Assembly: GCA_964451365.1 (NCBI GenBank) | Contig: CAYVIB010000049.1 | Span: forward strand, 1 to 21,723 | DNA from: CAYVIB01 sp964451365 | GTDB lineage: Bacteria > Pseudomonadota > Gammaproteobacteria > Pseudomonadales > Cellvibrionaceae | Direction: 5' to 3' | Length of the DNA: 21,723 nucleotides | Shown here: positions 7,663 to 16,200 of the stretch, piece by piece | Layout: each line of letters starts with the position of its first letter | How positions within the stretch are numbered: position 1 is the first letter of the stretch | Notes under the pieces: model-generated | Told to the model about the DNA's origin: nothing | The model's database searches: none | Seen by the model: the letters and a program-made list of their open reading frames with translations, nothing else | Program-made: the position numbers and the translations under genes

Positions 7663-8283
7663 TTACTGCTCGTCCGTCATCAGGTTCAGGCATTTCACCG
7701 CCGCCATTTCCAGGTTGTCCACCAGGCGGGTGGTTTTGGTGGCGAGATAGGAATGAATAAGGATTAACGGGATGGCCGCCGCCAGACCAAACGCCGTGGT
7801 GTTCATGGCAACGGAAATACTGGCGGAAAGCAGGTCGGCCTTTTCCGCCGGGTCGGCCGAAGCCACGGCGGTAAATGCCTGGATCAGGCCGATAATGGTG
7901 CCCAGGAGCCCAAGCAGCGTGGCAATGTTTGCCAGGGTGGCCAGGTAGTGCGTGCGCTGTTCCAGTTCAGGCATCACTTCCATAATGCCCTCTTCCATTG
8001 CGGACTCGATCATTTCCCTTTTGGCGTTGGCCTTGCGCCGGGCAAAACCGTAGGAGAGGATGCGGGCCAGCGGCGTGTTGTTGGATTGCAGCTCCTTGTC
8101 CGCGCGTTCGTAATCGTCCGCTTTCAACATTGGGGTCAGTGCCTTCCAGGTTTTATTGGTTCTGCCCTGGGTGGACACGATAAAAATAAATCGTTCCAGC
8201 GCAATCGCCAGGCCAAGCGCCATTACCAATAAAATCGGGTACATAAAAGGTCCGCCCGATTGAAAGAACTTCACTAGATCCAT
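7663..8283 (-). CDS. exbB: ExbB/TolQ/MotA-family proton channel protein
   Basis: A 206-residue inner-membrane protein with the ExbB/TolQ layout. It has an N-terminal membrane helix (PFMYPILLVMALGLAIALE), a cytoplasmic stretch (about 40-105), then two further helices. The motif LANIATLLGLLGTIIGLIQA and the last helix with TAFGLAAAIPLILIHSYLA are classic for the family. With ExbD it forms a proton-driven motor complex in the cytoplasmic membrane. The ATG at 8283 is chosen because AGAGG lies nine bases ahead; a TTG three codons upstream is less likely. It opens the exbB-exbD-exbD-tonB group, 46 bp after the small gene at 8330-8584, all on the T6SS strand. Confidence 0.92.
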   Translation of the reverse strand: MDLVKFFQSGGPFMYPILLVMALGLAIALERFIFIVSTQGRTNKTWKALTPMLKADDYERADKELQSNNTPLARILSYGFARRKANAKREMIESAMEEGIMEVMPELEQRTHYLATLANIATLLGLLGTIIGLIQAFTAVASADPAEKADLLSASISVAMNTTAFGLAAAIPLILIHSYLATKTTRLVDNLEMAAVKCLNLMTDEQ

Positions 8284-8292
8284 AGTTTTCAA

Positions 8293-8297
8293 CCTCT
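8293..8297 (-). promoter_or_regulatory. Ribosome-binding site for exbB
   Basis: AGAGG on the minus strand, nine bases ahead of the ATG at 8283. It supports that codon over the in-frame TTG at 8292. Confidence 0.55.
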
Positions 8298-8329
8298 AGA
8301 TGGTATTGCTTTATTATCGAATAATTCGG

Positions 8330-8584
8330 TTATTCTGTTTCACTTTCCCGCGAGGGGCGAAAATAATTTCGTTCCGTATCTGTCTGCGATGCCACGGTGC
8401 CGGCGGGCTTTTCCATTCGAAACGTCGTCAGGTCCTCATCATCCGAGGAATGTCCGTTGTATTCCGCATCGATTTCGTCGAGAAGTTTTTTGCGGCGCGC
8501 TCGATACTCGGCGGAAGTGATGGTACGATTGTAAAAATCGTACGAAAGGTTCCGTATCATTTGAGAAAAACTTGTACGCTGCAT
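8330..8584 (-). CDS. Small protein of unknown function, between ppkA and exbB
   Basis: An 84-residue protein starting MQRTSFSQMIRNLSYDFYNR. The first half is helical and charged (YRARRKKLLDEIDAEYNG), reminiscent of the short helical SHOCT-like segments found at protein ends. The second half is acidic and looks disordered. The ATG at 8584 has GCAGG about seven bases upstream; a GTG 84 bp further upstream is in frame but poorly supported. It lies 127 bp after the kinase gene and 46 bp before exbB, on the same strand. No membrane segment or signal peptide is visible. It may be a small adaptor of the T6SS kinase or of the Exb complex, but nothing in the sequence decides this. Confidence 0.6.
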   Translation of the reverse strand: MQRTSFSQMIRNLSYDFYNRTITSAEYRARRKKLLDEIDAEYNGHSSDDEDLTTFRMEKPAGTVASQTDTERNYFRPSRESETE

Positions 8585-8711
8585 TGCTGAACCTGCTTTT
8601 TTTCGGCACTGGATATACCGAGATCGACCTAAAAAGTTTCTCCATTTTACCGTATACCTTCCAATCACATCACTGTTACAAATAGAACAATCGTTTTAGT
8701 TTCGCATACGA

Positions 8712-11618
8712 TTATCTGTTGATAATCTCCCGCAAAACACGCAGGCCGGTCATATTGTCCGCCTTGCCCGAATGCGCGGCCGCCAGGCTGACGGTACACT
8801 CCTCCATGGGGGTTTCGAAAGAACCACCCACCGCGGCAATCACGCCACCAGCATCAGTCACCCACTCACGCGCATTACCAACGTGGTTTACCAGACCCCA
8901 TTTATTCTGCCGGCCCACCGAAGCCTTGATCAACACGCCACCTTTTTGAATGCCCCGCGAATTGAGTTTGCAATTGCGGTTTGAATCCAGGTTGCCACTT
9001 TCAGCGCGCGCAGCATAAATCCATTCCGCTTTAGTGGGCAACCGGTAAGTGCGCTTGGCCTTTTCACTCAGCCATGCCAGGTAGCCTCTGGCTACATCAA
9101 GCGGTATACCGGTTGCGGGCAGTTCCCTATCGGCGCCGCTAATTTGATTGCACTTTTTAGTATCGCTGCAATAACTGTTTATTTCCTCGATGGAAACCTC
9201 ATATTTTCCTATCGCAAAAGCGTCCATGCTGCCTTTGGCAGGAATCACCACCATCGCCGGTCCGCGCCCCTCGCCCGGCAACCGGTCGCGACAGATAGCG
9301 CGCTTGCCGCTCGCGCCCAATCCCGCCAGCGCCAGATCGCACGGGTCCTTGGGAATGATTTTAATCGCTTCGATTGCCGCATTGGAAGGAAAGATTCGCA
9401 TGGCGAATTTTTTGGACTCGGTCGCGCGCTCGGGGAAGGATCGTCCGATTTTGGTAATACAACCTGCCAGTGCGGAAACAATATCCGGTTCAGCCCGCTT
9501 GTACTCCGCCGCACCGACCTCACGCAATTTTGTGATGGCAATATCGAAATCGCGCATATTGAGCCCGGTTCGGCAGGCAAGCTGTTGGTTCACATTTTCC
9601 ATTGCCTGGTTAAATACGCTTCTGCGTTCCGCTTCCTGCCGGGCCTCGACGGCCTGTTCTTTCTTTTCCACTGCCGCCGCTTGCTGTTGACGCAACGCCT
9701 CCTGCTTTCTCAGTTCCGCTTGCGCAATGGCCTCCAGCAATTGCTCTTCCAGTGTTACAAGCTCTTCCGTGCTGTCCGTGTACCTCGAAGCATTGGCAAT
9801 AAGTCGACGGGCGAATTCATGTTCCTCTTCCTCGAGAGCGGTTTTTATTTTGTCGATATATGCCGCGTAAACTGTGCTTTCACGTTCCAGCAACCAGGCA
9901 TCATCCGCTCCCAGTATATCCCTCAACGCCTGAATTTCTCGCCAGAGACGGTCCTCCCAGTTGGTGTCGAACTCAAGTGCGGCAAGCAGGTTGGCCAGGT
10001 TGTTTTTATGCTGCTCGAGTCGCAGTTGCATTTCGATTTCGCTTCTTACATCCGCCTCGGAGAAATCATTTGCCGGTGTCTTCAAAAACAACTGATATCC
10101 CACACCGCCGGCAAGCACCAATAATACAGCTATCGTGACAATCATTTTTACCGGCGAAGCAACGCGTTCCGTTAACCGGCCCCAGAATTCCTCCACCGTC
10201 GGCACACGGTTCTCGCGTTTAAAGGACAGCGCACTTTCAATTACCCGCCACTGCTTTTTACTGAACACCGACAGCCGATCCGGTTTCAGTCCCCGGCGCG
10301 CCGCCTCGTTTGCGTGTACACGGTCAAAAGGATGCCGGCCGCTAAACAGCTCATAGGCGATACAGCCCAGGGCATAAATATCGTCGCGCACATCCGGCGT
10401 TTCGCCCTCAAGCATTTCCAGGCTGGCATAGGCTGGGGTCAATGCGCCCAGGTTACCGGCATCAAACACCGTTTTGTCATCCGTACTTTCTTCCAGCGAT
10501 TCAGCCGAGGCGACCGCCCTGGCAATACCGAAATCAAAAACCTTGGCTACGCCCTTGCTGGTCACAAAAATATTGCCGGGTTTGAAATCGGAGTGGATTA
10601 TTTTTTCCCCATGCGCGTGAACCAATGCCGCGCAAATACCTTCGAGAATCTTCCATGCGTCCTCTTCGGGCAATCCCGTGGATCGATACTGGCTGATCAG
10701 TTTGTCCAGCGGTTTTCCTTCCAGGTATTCCATGGTCATGAAGACCGTATCGCCATCGCGGTCGAAATCGTGCACATTCACAATATTCGGGTGGGCAATT
10801 CGCTGCGACTTGCGGGACTCCCTTTGCAGGGCGATGAAAGCTTCCGGATGGCTTTTGAATTCTTCGCTGAGAACTTTAATCGCCACGTAGGGGTCGCGGT
10901 CCTGCGCCTCTATTTTCAGCATATCCTTGGCTTTATATACCACTCCCATGCCGCCGGCGCCGAGCACCTCCTCGAGTAAAAACCGATTCTTCAGCAGTTC
11001 CTTGTCGTCATGGTTTTTTCGTTCCGGTGACGGAGCCCTGGAAGCCCGCCCCTCAAGAGAAGCTGGTCGCGCAATGCGTGTTTTATCTCCGCCATCATCG
11101 GGAATCCGGGCATGTTTGTTCGGCGGGGCGATCCGGGTTTTATCCTGGGTCGCTGTGTTTTTTCCGCGCGTTGCAAAAACTGTTTTATCTCCCGAGGCTG
11201 GCGGTGCCACGCGCGTGTTTTCCGGCGTGTCGGTGTCCGTTCTCCCGCGCGGCTTTAACCGGGTTTTGTCGGATGCCGGCGGTTCGGTCGCGCCGGCGGA
11301 ATTTTGGTCGGATACCCAGCGGGTATCATTTTCGCTCCGGTGCTTTTGGGTTACGCCTTCTCGCAGGTGCTTTTGCTGCCGCGGATCAACTTTCGGCGGC
11401 GGAGAATACGTTTTGCCAGACGATTTTGGCGCGACGCGGGTTTTGTCGACGCGGGTTTTGTCGACGCGGGTTTTGTCGGAGACACCTGGCGAAGCGGACT
11501 CAGCCTCCGTATTTGACCAGACGCTGTCGTTTTCGCTTTTATGGTTTTTCGATTGATCATCGCCGGACTTGCCAACTTTTTTCAATCGGGTTTTGTCGTT
11601 ATCCTGGGAACCATCCAT
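8712..11618 (-). CDS. ppkA: T6SS serine/threonine kinase PpkA with FGE-sulfatase-like domain
   Basis: A 968-residue membrane-anchored kinase. The first 205 residues are disordered and carry eight D-K-T-[RV] motifs (Thr at 10, 50, 55, 60, 119, 146, 161, 180). The kinase domain (about 212-485) has the glycine loop GAGGMGVV (220-227), VAIK with Lys248, HSDFKPGN (342-349, catalytic Asp344) and DFG (362-364). The usual HRD Arg is Ser, and the activation segment carries a further DKTVF with Thr383. A membrane helix follows (about 492-511), then a long Glu/Gln-rich coiled coil and a C-terminal formylglycine-generating-enzyme-like domain (about 790-965) with YRLPTKAEWIYAARAESG and NAREWVTDAGG. In known systems PpkA phosphorylates Fha or TssL and so triggers T6SS assembly; the FGE-like domain is thought to sense or bind rather than to catalyse. 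It lies 50 bp after pppA. Confidence 0.95.
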   Translation of the reverse strand: MDGSQDNDKTRLKKVGKSGDDQSKNHKSENDSVWSNTEAESASPGVSDKTRVDKTRVDKTRVAPKSSGKTYSPPPKVDPRQQKHLREGVTQKHRSENDTRWVSDQNSAGATEPPASDKTRLKPRGRTDTDTPENTRVAPPASGDKTVFATRGKNTATQDKTRIAPPNKHARIPDDGGDKTRIARPASLEGRASRAPSPERKNHDDKELLKNRFLLEEVLGAGGMGVVYKAKDMLKIEAQDRDPYVAIKVLSEEFKSHPEAFIALQRESRKSQRIAHPNIVNVHDFDRDGDTVFMTMEYLEGKPLDKLISQYRSTGLPEEDAWKILEGICAALVHAHGEKIIHSDFKPGNIFVTSKGVAKVFDFGIARAVASAESLEESTDDKTVFDAGNLGALTPAYASLEMLEGETPDVRDDIYALGCIAYELFSGRHPFDRVHANEAARRGLKPDRLSVFSKKQWRVIESALSFKRENRVPTVEEFWGRLTERVASPVKMIVTIAVLLVLAGGVGYQLFLKTPANDFSEADVRSEIEMQLRLEQHKNNLANLLAALEFDTNWEDRLWREIQALRDILGADDAWLLERESTVYAAYIDKIKTALEEEEHEFARRLIANASRYTDSTEELVTLEEQLLEAIAQAELRKQEALRQQQAAAVEKKEQAVEARQEAERRSVFNQAMENVNQQLACRTGLNMRDFDIAITKLREVGAAEYKRAEPDIVSALAGCITKIGRSFPERATESKKFAMRIFPSNAAIEAIKIIPKDPCDLALAGLGASGKRAICRDRLPGEGRGPAMVVIPAKGSMDAFAIGKYEVSIEEINSYCSDTKKCNQISGADRELPATGIPLDVARGYLAWLSEKAKRTYRLPTKAEWIYAARAESGNLDSNRNCKLNSRGIQKGGVLIKASVGRQNKWGLVNHVGNAREWVTDAGGVIAAVGGSFETPMEECTVSLAAAHSGKADNMTGLRVLREIINR
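11433..11477 (-). repeat. Three perfect 15-bp tandem repeats in the kinase gene
   Basis: The + strand unit gacgcgggttttgtc occurs three times without change at 11433, 11448 and 11463. On the coding strand it gives three successive D-K-T-R-V pentapeptides. Perfect identity points to recent expansion by slippage, so the motif number may vary between strains. Confidence 0.95.
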
Positions 11619-11668
11619 AAATCACTTCGTTACACATCTTGTGTTATTTTTTAGTTGCGGTTGTTGCA

Positions 11669-12448
11669 TCACAGGGCTGTTGTATCATGTGCAGCCTGTT
11701 GCACCTTGTCGGGAATACCCCTTACCACGAGCACCGACACGTTGTCGCTGGCGTTGTTCGCCAACGATTTATCGATCAGGCTGGAAACACACTTTTCCAG
11801 GTTTCGCTCCTGGAGAAAATGTTCCATATCCCCACGGCTGACGGAGTTGTATAAACCGTCGCTGCACAACAGGAATGTATCGCCGATTTGCGTGCTGAAA
11901 ACATTGATATCGACAAACAATTCTTCCTCGCCACCCACTGCGCGGGTGATAACATTGCTCTGGGGATGATTCACCGCGTCTTCCGCGCTGATCAAGCCCA
12001 TTTGCAGCATCTCCTCCACCTGGCTGTGATCGCGCGACAACTGTTCCAGATGGCCGTTGCGATACCGGTAAACGCGGGAATCGCCTACCCACATACAGAC
12101 ACCGACGCGGCCACGAATAATAAGGCTGGCGAAGGTGCTGCCCATCGTGGCGCTTTCCAGCATAATTTCAGCGTATTCAATAATCTCCTGGTTCACCTTG
12201 ATAAGGGCATCTTCCACCGCATCGATAAAATCGCTCAGATGGCTAATTACCGGCAGCGCATCCAGGGCTTCGATTATTTTTCCTGACGCGATGTCGCCCG
12301 CTTCCTGTCCGCCCATGCCATCGGCAACCACCCAGAGTCCTGATTCGGGTTTAGCCATCAACGCGTCTTCGTTCACTGTCCTGACCGTGCCGACATCAGT
12401 TTGCATCGCGCACTGCCAGTCTATGGGTCTGAATGCTGTATCGCTCAT
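11669..12448 (-). CDS. pppA: T6SS PP2C-family protein phosphatase PppA
   Basis: A 259-residue cytoplasmic PP2C/Stp1-type phosphatase. Motifs are in order: TVRTVNEDA near residue 21-29, WVVADGMGGQEAGDIAS (about 37-53, metal-binding Asp in DGMGG), FASLIIRGRVGVCMWVGDSR mid-protein (VGDSR), SRDHSQVEEM, NVITRAVG, DTFLLCSDGLYNSV and DNVSVLVVRG near the end. All metal-binding aspartates expected for the family seem present. It reverses PpkA phosphorylation and so turns the apparatus off or recycles it. The gene sits between tagF (45 bp) and ppkA (50 bp), the standard order for threonine-phosphorylation-controlled T6SS loci. Confidence 0.95.
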   Translation of the reverse strand: MSDTAFRPIDWQCAMQTDVGTVRTVNEDALMAKPESGLWVVADGMGGQEAGDIASGKIIEALDALPVISHLSDFIDAVEDALIKVNQEIIEYAEIMLESATMGSTFASLIIRGRVGVCMWVGDSRVYRYRNGHLEQLSRDHSQVEEMLQMGLISAEDAVNHPQSNVITRAVGGEEELFVDINVFSTQIGDTFLLCSDGLYNSVSRGDMEHFLQERNLEKCVSSLIDKSLANNASDNVSVLVVRGIPDKVQQAAHDTTAL

Positions 12449-12493
12449 CGGGAATGTATAATCTCGGGTATTTTCATTAATCCCGCCCCACTA

Positions 12494-13267
12494 TTAGAAA
12501 TCATCCGTCATGCCATCGTTTGCCGGCATTTGTATAGGCGGTTCAGCTTTTAACTCATAGGGTTGTCGCCAATTCCAATCGCTCCAGCGGCCGTCCAGCA
12601 TCGCCGCAATACCGCCGATAGGTGGCAATCCCTTGGTCACGAACATACAGGGTTCCACCAACTCAGAGCCTTTGGTACTCCAAACACTGTAACTCGCCAA
12701 CATTTCCCGCAGGCAACTGTTTAGGAAAAACGGCATCGCACTCAGTGGCGATTGCTCTTCAAATTCCATAGTCACCACCGTGCCGCTGATACCTTCCGCG
12801 CGCCCCTGTGTTTCGTAGGCCGCAGCCATCAAAGCGCCGTCTTCATTGATCACTCCCACGAGATCGTCGATAGACAGTTCGCCGTTTAATGCCTGGAGCG
12901 CGGCCTCCTCAATCGCGTCGTACCAGTCCGACTGCAGCGAAATAAATTCCGTCGGCACTGCGCCCGCCTCCAGGGGCATGGCAATGGAAAATGGAAAATA
13001 TCGCCCGACGCGGTCAACACTCGGTAAAAATAAACCGGCCCAGGCGTTTTCATCCACCACGCCCTCGGAAAATACAAACCGCCAGATCGGGCTGGTTAAA
13101 TAAATATCGAGCCACTGTTCGCCCAACTGCTCCTGGGAACCACCGATCAAACCCTGCAACCAGGTATCAAGCACATTAATAAAGCGCGTTGGCAGGTCGC
13201 GGTAAATAAAATCGCCGTGAGCGGGCAATTTGCCAAACAGTCCGGCTTTAAAACTATGGCCGTTCAC
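12494..13267 (-). CDS. tagF: T6SS-associated protein TagF
   Basis: A protein of about 257 residues of the TagF family (ImpM/SciT-like). The diagnostic N-terminus is AGLFGKLPAHGDFIYRDLP, followed by WLQGLIGGSQEQLGEQW, SPIWRFVFSEG and a GLFLPSVDRVGRYFPFSIA block, all typical. TagF proteins act as post-translational repressors of T6SS assembly, often by binding Fha, and separate fusion forms exist with PppA. No ATG opens this frame. The GTG at 13267 shares one base with the tssM stop (TAGTG), and a TTG at 13285 would overlap tssM by 19 bp; neither has a strong ribosome-binding site. Translation is probably coupled to tssM. The C-terminal tail, with WSDWNWRQPYELK, is normal for the family. Confidence 0.92.
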   Translation of the reverse strand: MNGHSFKAGLFGKLPAHGDFIYRDLPTRFINVLDTWLQGLIGGSQEQLGEQWLDIYLTSPIWRFVFSEGVVDENAWAGLFLPSVDRVGRYFPFSIAMPLEAGAVPTEFISLQSDWYDAIEEAALQALNGELSIDDLVGVINEDGALMAAAYETQGRAEGISGTVVTMEFEEQSPLSAMPFFLNSCLREMLASYSVWSTKGSELVEPCMFVTKGLPPIGGIAAMLDGRWSDWNWRQPYELKAEPPIQMPANDGMTDDF

Positions 13268-16200
13268 TAGATCGACTCGGGGCAACGGAACGATGACAGC
13301 AGGTCGTTCCTGAATGGGTTGTTGACACTCTTCGCACGTCCCTCATACACAATACTGCGCGCATCGGCGCCGCCGCCCGCACGGAAGGTGATTTGGTAAA
13401 CGTTCGACTGGCTGGTGCGTTTGATATCCGACGCGTCTATCAAATGGAACCACGCCCAAGGCCCGACGAAGGTTTTATCAAAAACCTGGTCCTGGAGACT
13501 TTCGAAAATCACCCGCACGCGCTTATTCTCACCCTGCCCCGGCCAGGTGACGGATTTCCAGAAACGCGGGCCGTGATTGTAAACCAGCCGTTCATCGCCC
13601 AGCTCCAAGGTAAAACGGGCATCTTTTTCACTCATGTTCATCGGGCGCAATTCAAGGCTGATGGTCGGCGTTTCCGCACCACCCTGGAAATACACATCCT
13701 TTATCGATAGCGCTCGACGAATCTGTTGAACAGTGTCCGGGGAAAACCCGATACTGTAGTTGTCCACCACCTTGTTTTTCCAGCCGCTTCGCGTATCCAC
13801 GAACGGTTGAACAAATTCAAGGTAAAAATTTTCCACTGTGCCGCCGGGTTTGAAAAACTCACTGAAATCAAACAGCGCAAGCTCATCCGACGATGAGCGA
13901 TTGAGCGGATAACGTCCGGCCAGCCCCCGTGAGTAAGGCGAATAAACCTGATTGCGCCACTCGCTGGCGACATACTGGTGTGCCGAACCCAAAATCACTT
14001 TCCAGGTTTCATTGGACAGGGAAATCAGCCAGCGACCTACCGGCTCAGGCATGTTTTGCGCATAGGCCGTGAGGGAAGTAATAGGGTTACCCGCGCCGCT
14101 CTGGAAACGCGCCTTGGCGATTTCGAATGATTTCTTTCCGGGATCGGGAGCCAGGGAAATTTCCGCCACGTATTCCTGCACCTGGCGAATACGCTGTAAA
14201 GTGGTATCGATCGGCGCCGGGCTTCTGGCGCTTTCGCGCAATAGCACGTGCAGTTCGCGGAAGCGACGGTCCACTTTGGTGGTTTCCACTTTGTCGGCAA
14301 TAAAGCTGGTGGCTTTGCCGACATTGCCTTCGCTGTGATCATCCGCCAGGTTTTGCGCAATTGGCGGCGTCAACTGAGTGTTCGTCAGGCCCACCTGCAA
14401 AATGGAACGCAACGGTGAGTAGACCGGATCGCTGAAACTCAGCAGCACTTCATTGGCCTGACGCAGATCCTGGAATTCGGCGATTTCCAGGGCGGTATAT
14501 AAATCATTCCAGACGCGCGCGTAATCCGACAGGTAGTGATCCTTTACCTGCTCGCTGATTTCACCCAGGTCCTCGCCGACAAAATCAACTTTTGCCGAAT
14601 TGTCATCGGACAACACCCAGCGCTCGTTGACCACATCGGCAATCACCGGCGCCTCGGGTGAAAAATCGGTATTTTTGTAACCGTCAATTGTATAAAGGGC
14701 CGGAATATTCAGCGCTTTCGTGGTTGCCGGATCCATTTTATAAGCCACTCGCACGGACTCACCAAAATGATTCAACATGTCCACCTGCTGTGTATAGGTG
14801 GCATCGGATTTAATCCGGCTGTAAATGCGCTGCGAAACAGGCACACGCAACAGCAGGGTTCGTGTTTGCGATACCAGGTGCTGATTCAATTCCACCGGCT
14901 CCAGCTCCAGGTTCAAAAGGGCCTGCAAATGGGCTTTCAACTCCTGGCGTCGGGTGGCCTCACCGTGGAGCTGGGTTTCCCAGTTGCTTTCGAACCAGTC
15001 GGACACCCGTTGTTTATCCATCCTGTCGAGTTTGTTGAACATCATGTAAATGCGGAACGTGTTGTACAGGTCCCCGCCCTGGTGGCCGCGATTCAGCGTC
15101 AGTTCAAGATGATCGACCAGTTTCGGCAGCAACAATCGTTTTAAGTGTTCGTCGTAGGCTTTGTTAGCCTGGTCATCCACGCGGCCGTCATACAGGCCGA
15201 TGCCCGACAACCAGGGATGCTCTTCCTGATCGTAAACGATGCTGGCCTTGGCCAGGGCATTCAGCGGCGGCAATACCGCGCGGATATCGCGGTTCCAACT
15301 GCTGACTTTTTCATTCTCCTGCTTAAACTCGGTAACGTAGGATTCCACTTCCGACATATACATCTTGTGGCGGGTGATACTGCCGCTCCACACCAGCATC
15401 ACGATGATGGTGATGCCCGTGAGCGCCACCATCGTGCCGCGTTGCGCCCAGCGCATGAACATTTCGTATTTTACGTTGGAACCCACCAATTCCGATTCGG
15501 GAAAGACCACATCGCGGAACAAACGCGACAGGAAAAAACTCTTTCCCTGCTGATGCGGCAACTGGGACGCCTCGCGGGAAAAACCGAAGTTGGCCGACAC
15601 CGATGTCATCAACCGGTCGATGGGCGTGCCATCCTGGGTACCACTGGAAAAATACACGCCACGCAGATACGGCTGAAAACGAAAACGGTTTTGTACAAAG
15701 GTTTGGCGAACAAAGGATTCAACAATACCCTTAAGGTTTTCCATCTGCTGGGGGAAACCATAGATGGCCGCGCGACGGCGGCTATCACGTTCCTGGTGCA
15801 TGCGCCACAACACGCGGTCGTACAGGCGCGATACCAGTACATTCAACTCGTCGCTTAAAAAGTCGAAATCCGGGCTTTGCGATTCCTGCGGCGCGTTTGG
15901 CAGGGAAACACCCCAAACCTGTTCGCGGTCCTCCCTGCCCTGGTCTTCAAAAAATTCCGTAAAGCCCGATACCAGGTCCGCCTTGGTAAACATTAAATAA
16001 ACCGGAAAACGGATCTGCAATTTATCCATCAGTTCGTCGAGGCGCGAACGAATGGTCTTTGCGTGCAGAATTCTTTCTTCCTCGGTTTGAATCAGCAAAT
16101 CGTGCAAGCTGATCGCCACAATAGCGCCGTTGATCGGCCGGCGACGGCGGTTGCGCTTGAGCAGGTTAAGGAAACCCTCCCAGGCGGAACTGTCGATAAC

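Noticed and set aside
9144..10124. A 326-codon open frame on the + strand
   Set aside because: It lies opposite the kinase coiled coil and FGE domain. Its His/Arg/Phe/Leu-rich composition is typical of the complement of a real gene.
10990..11600. CRISPR-like array suggested by the short tandem repeats
   Set aside because: The repeats have no spacers and keep the reading frame of the kinase; they encode the D-K-T-R-V peptides.
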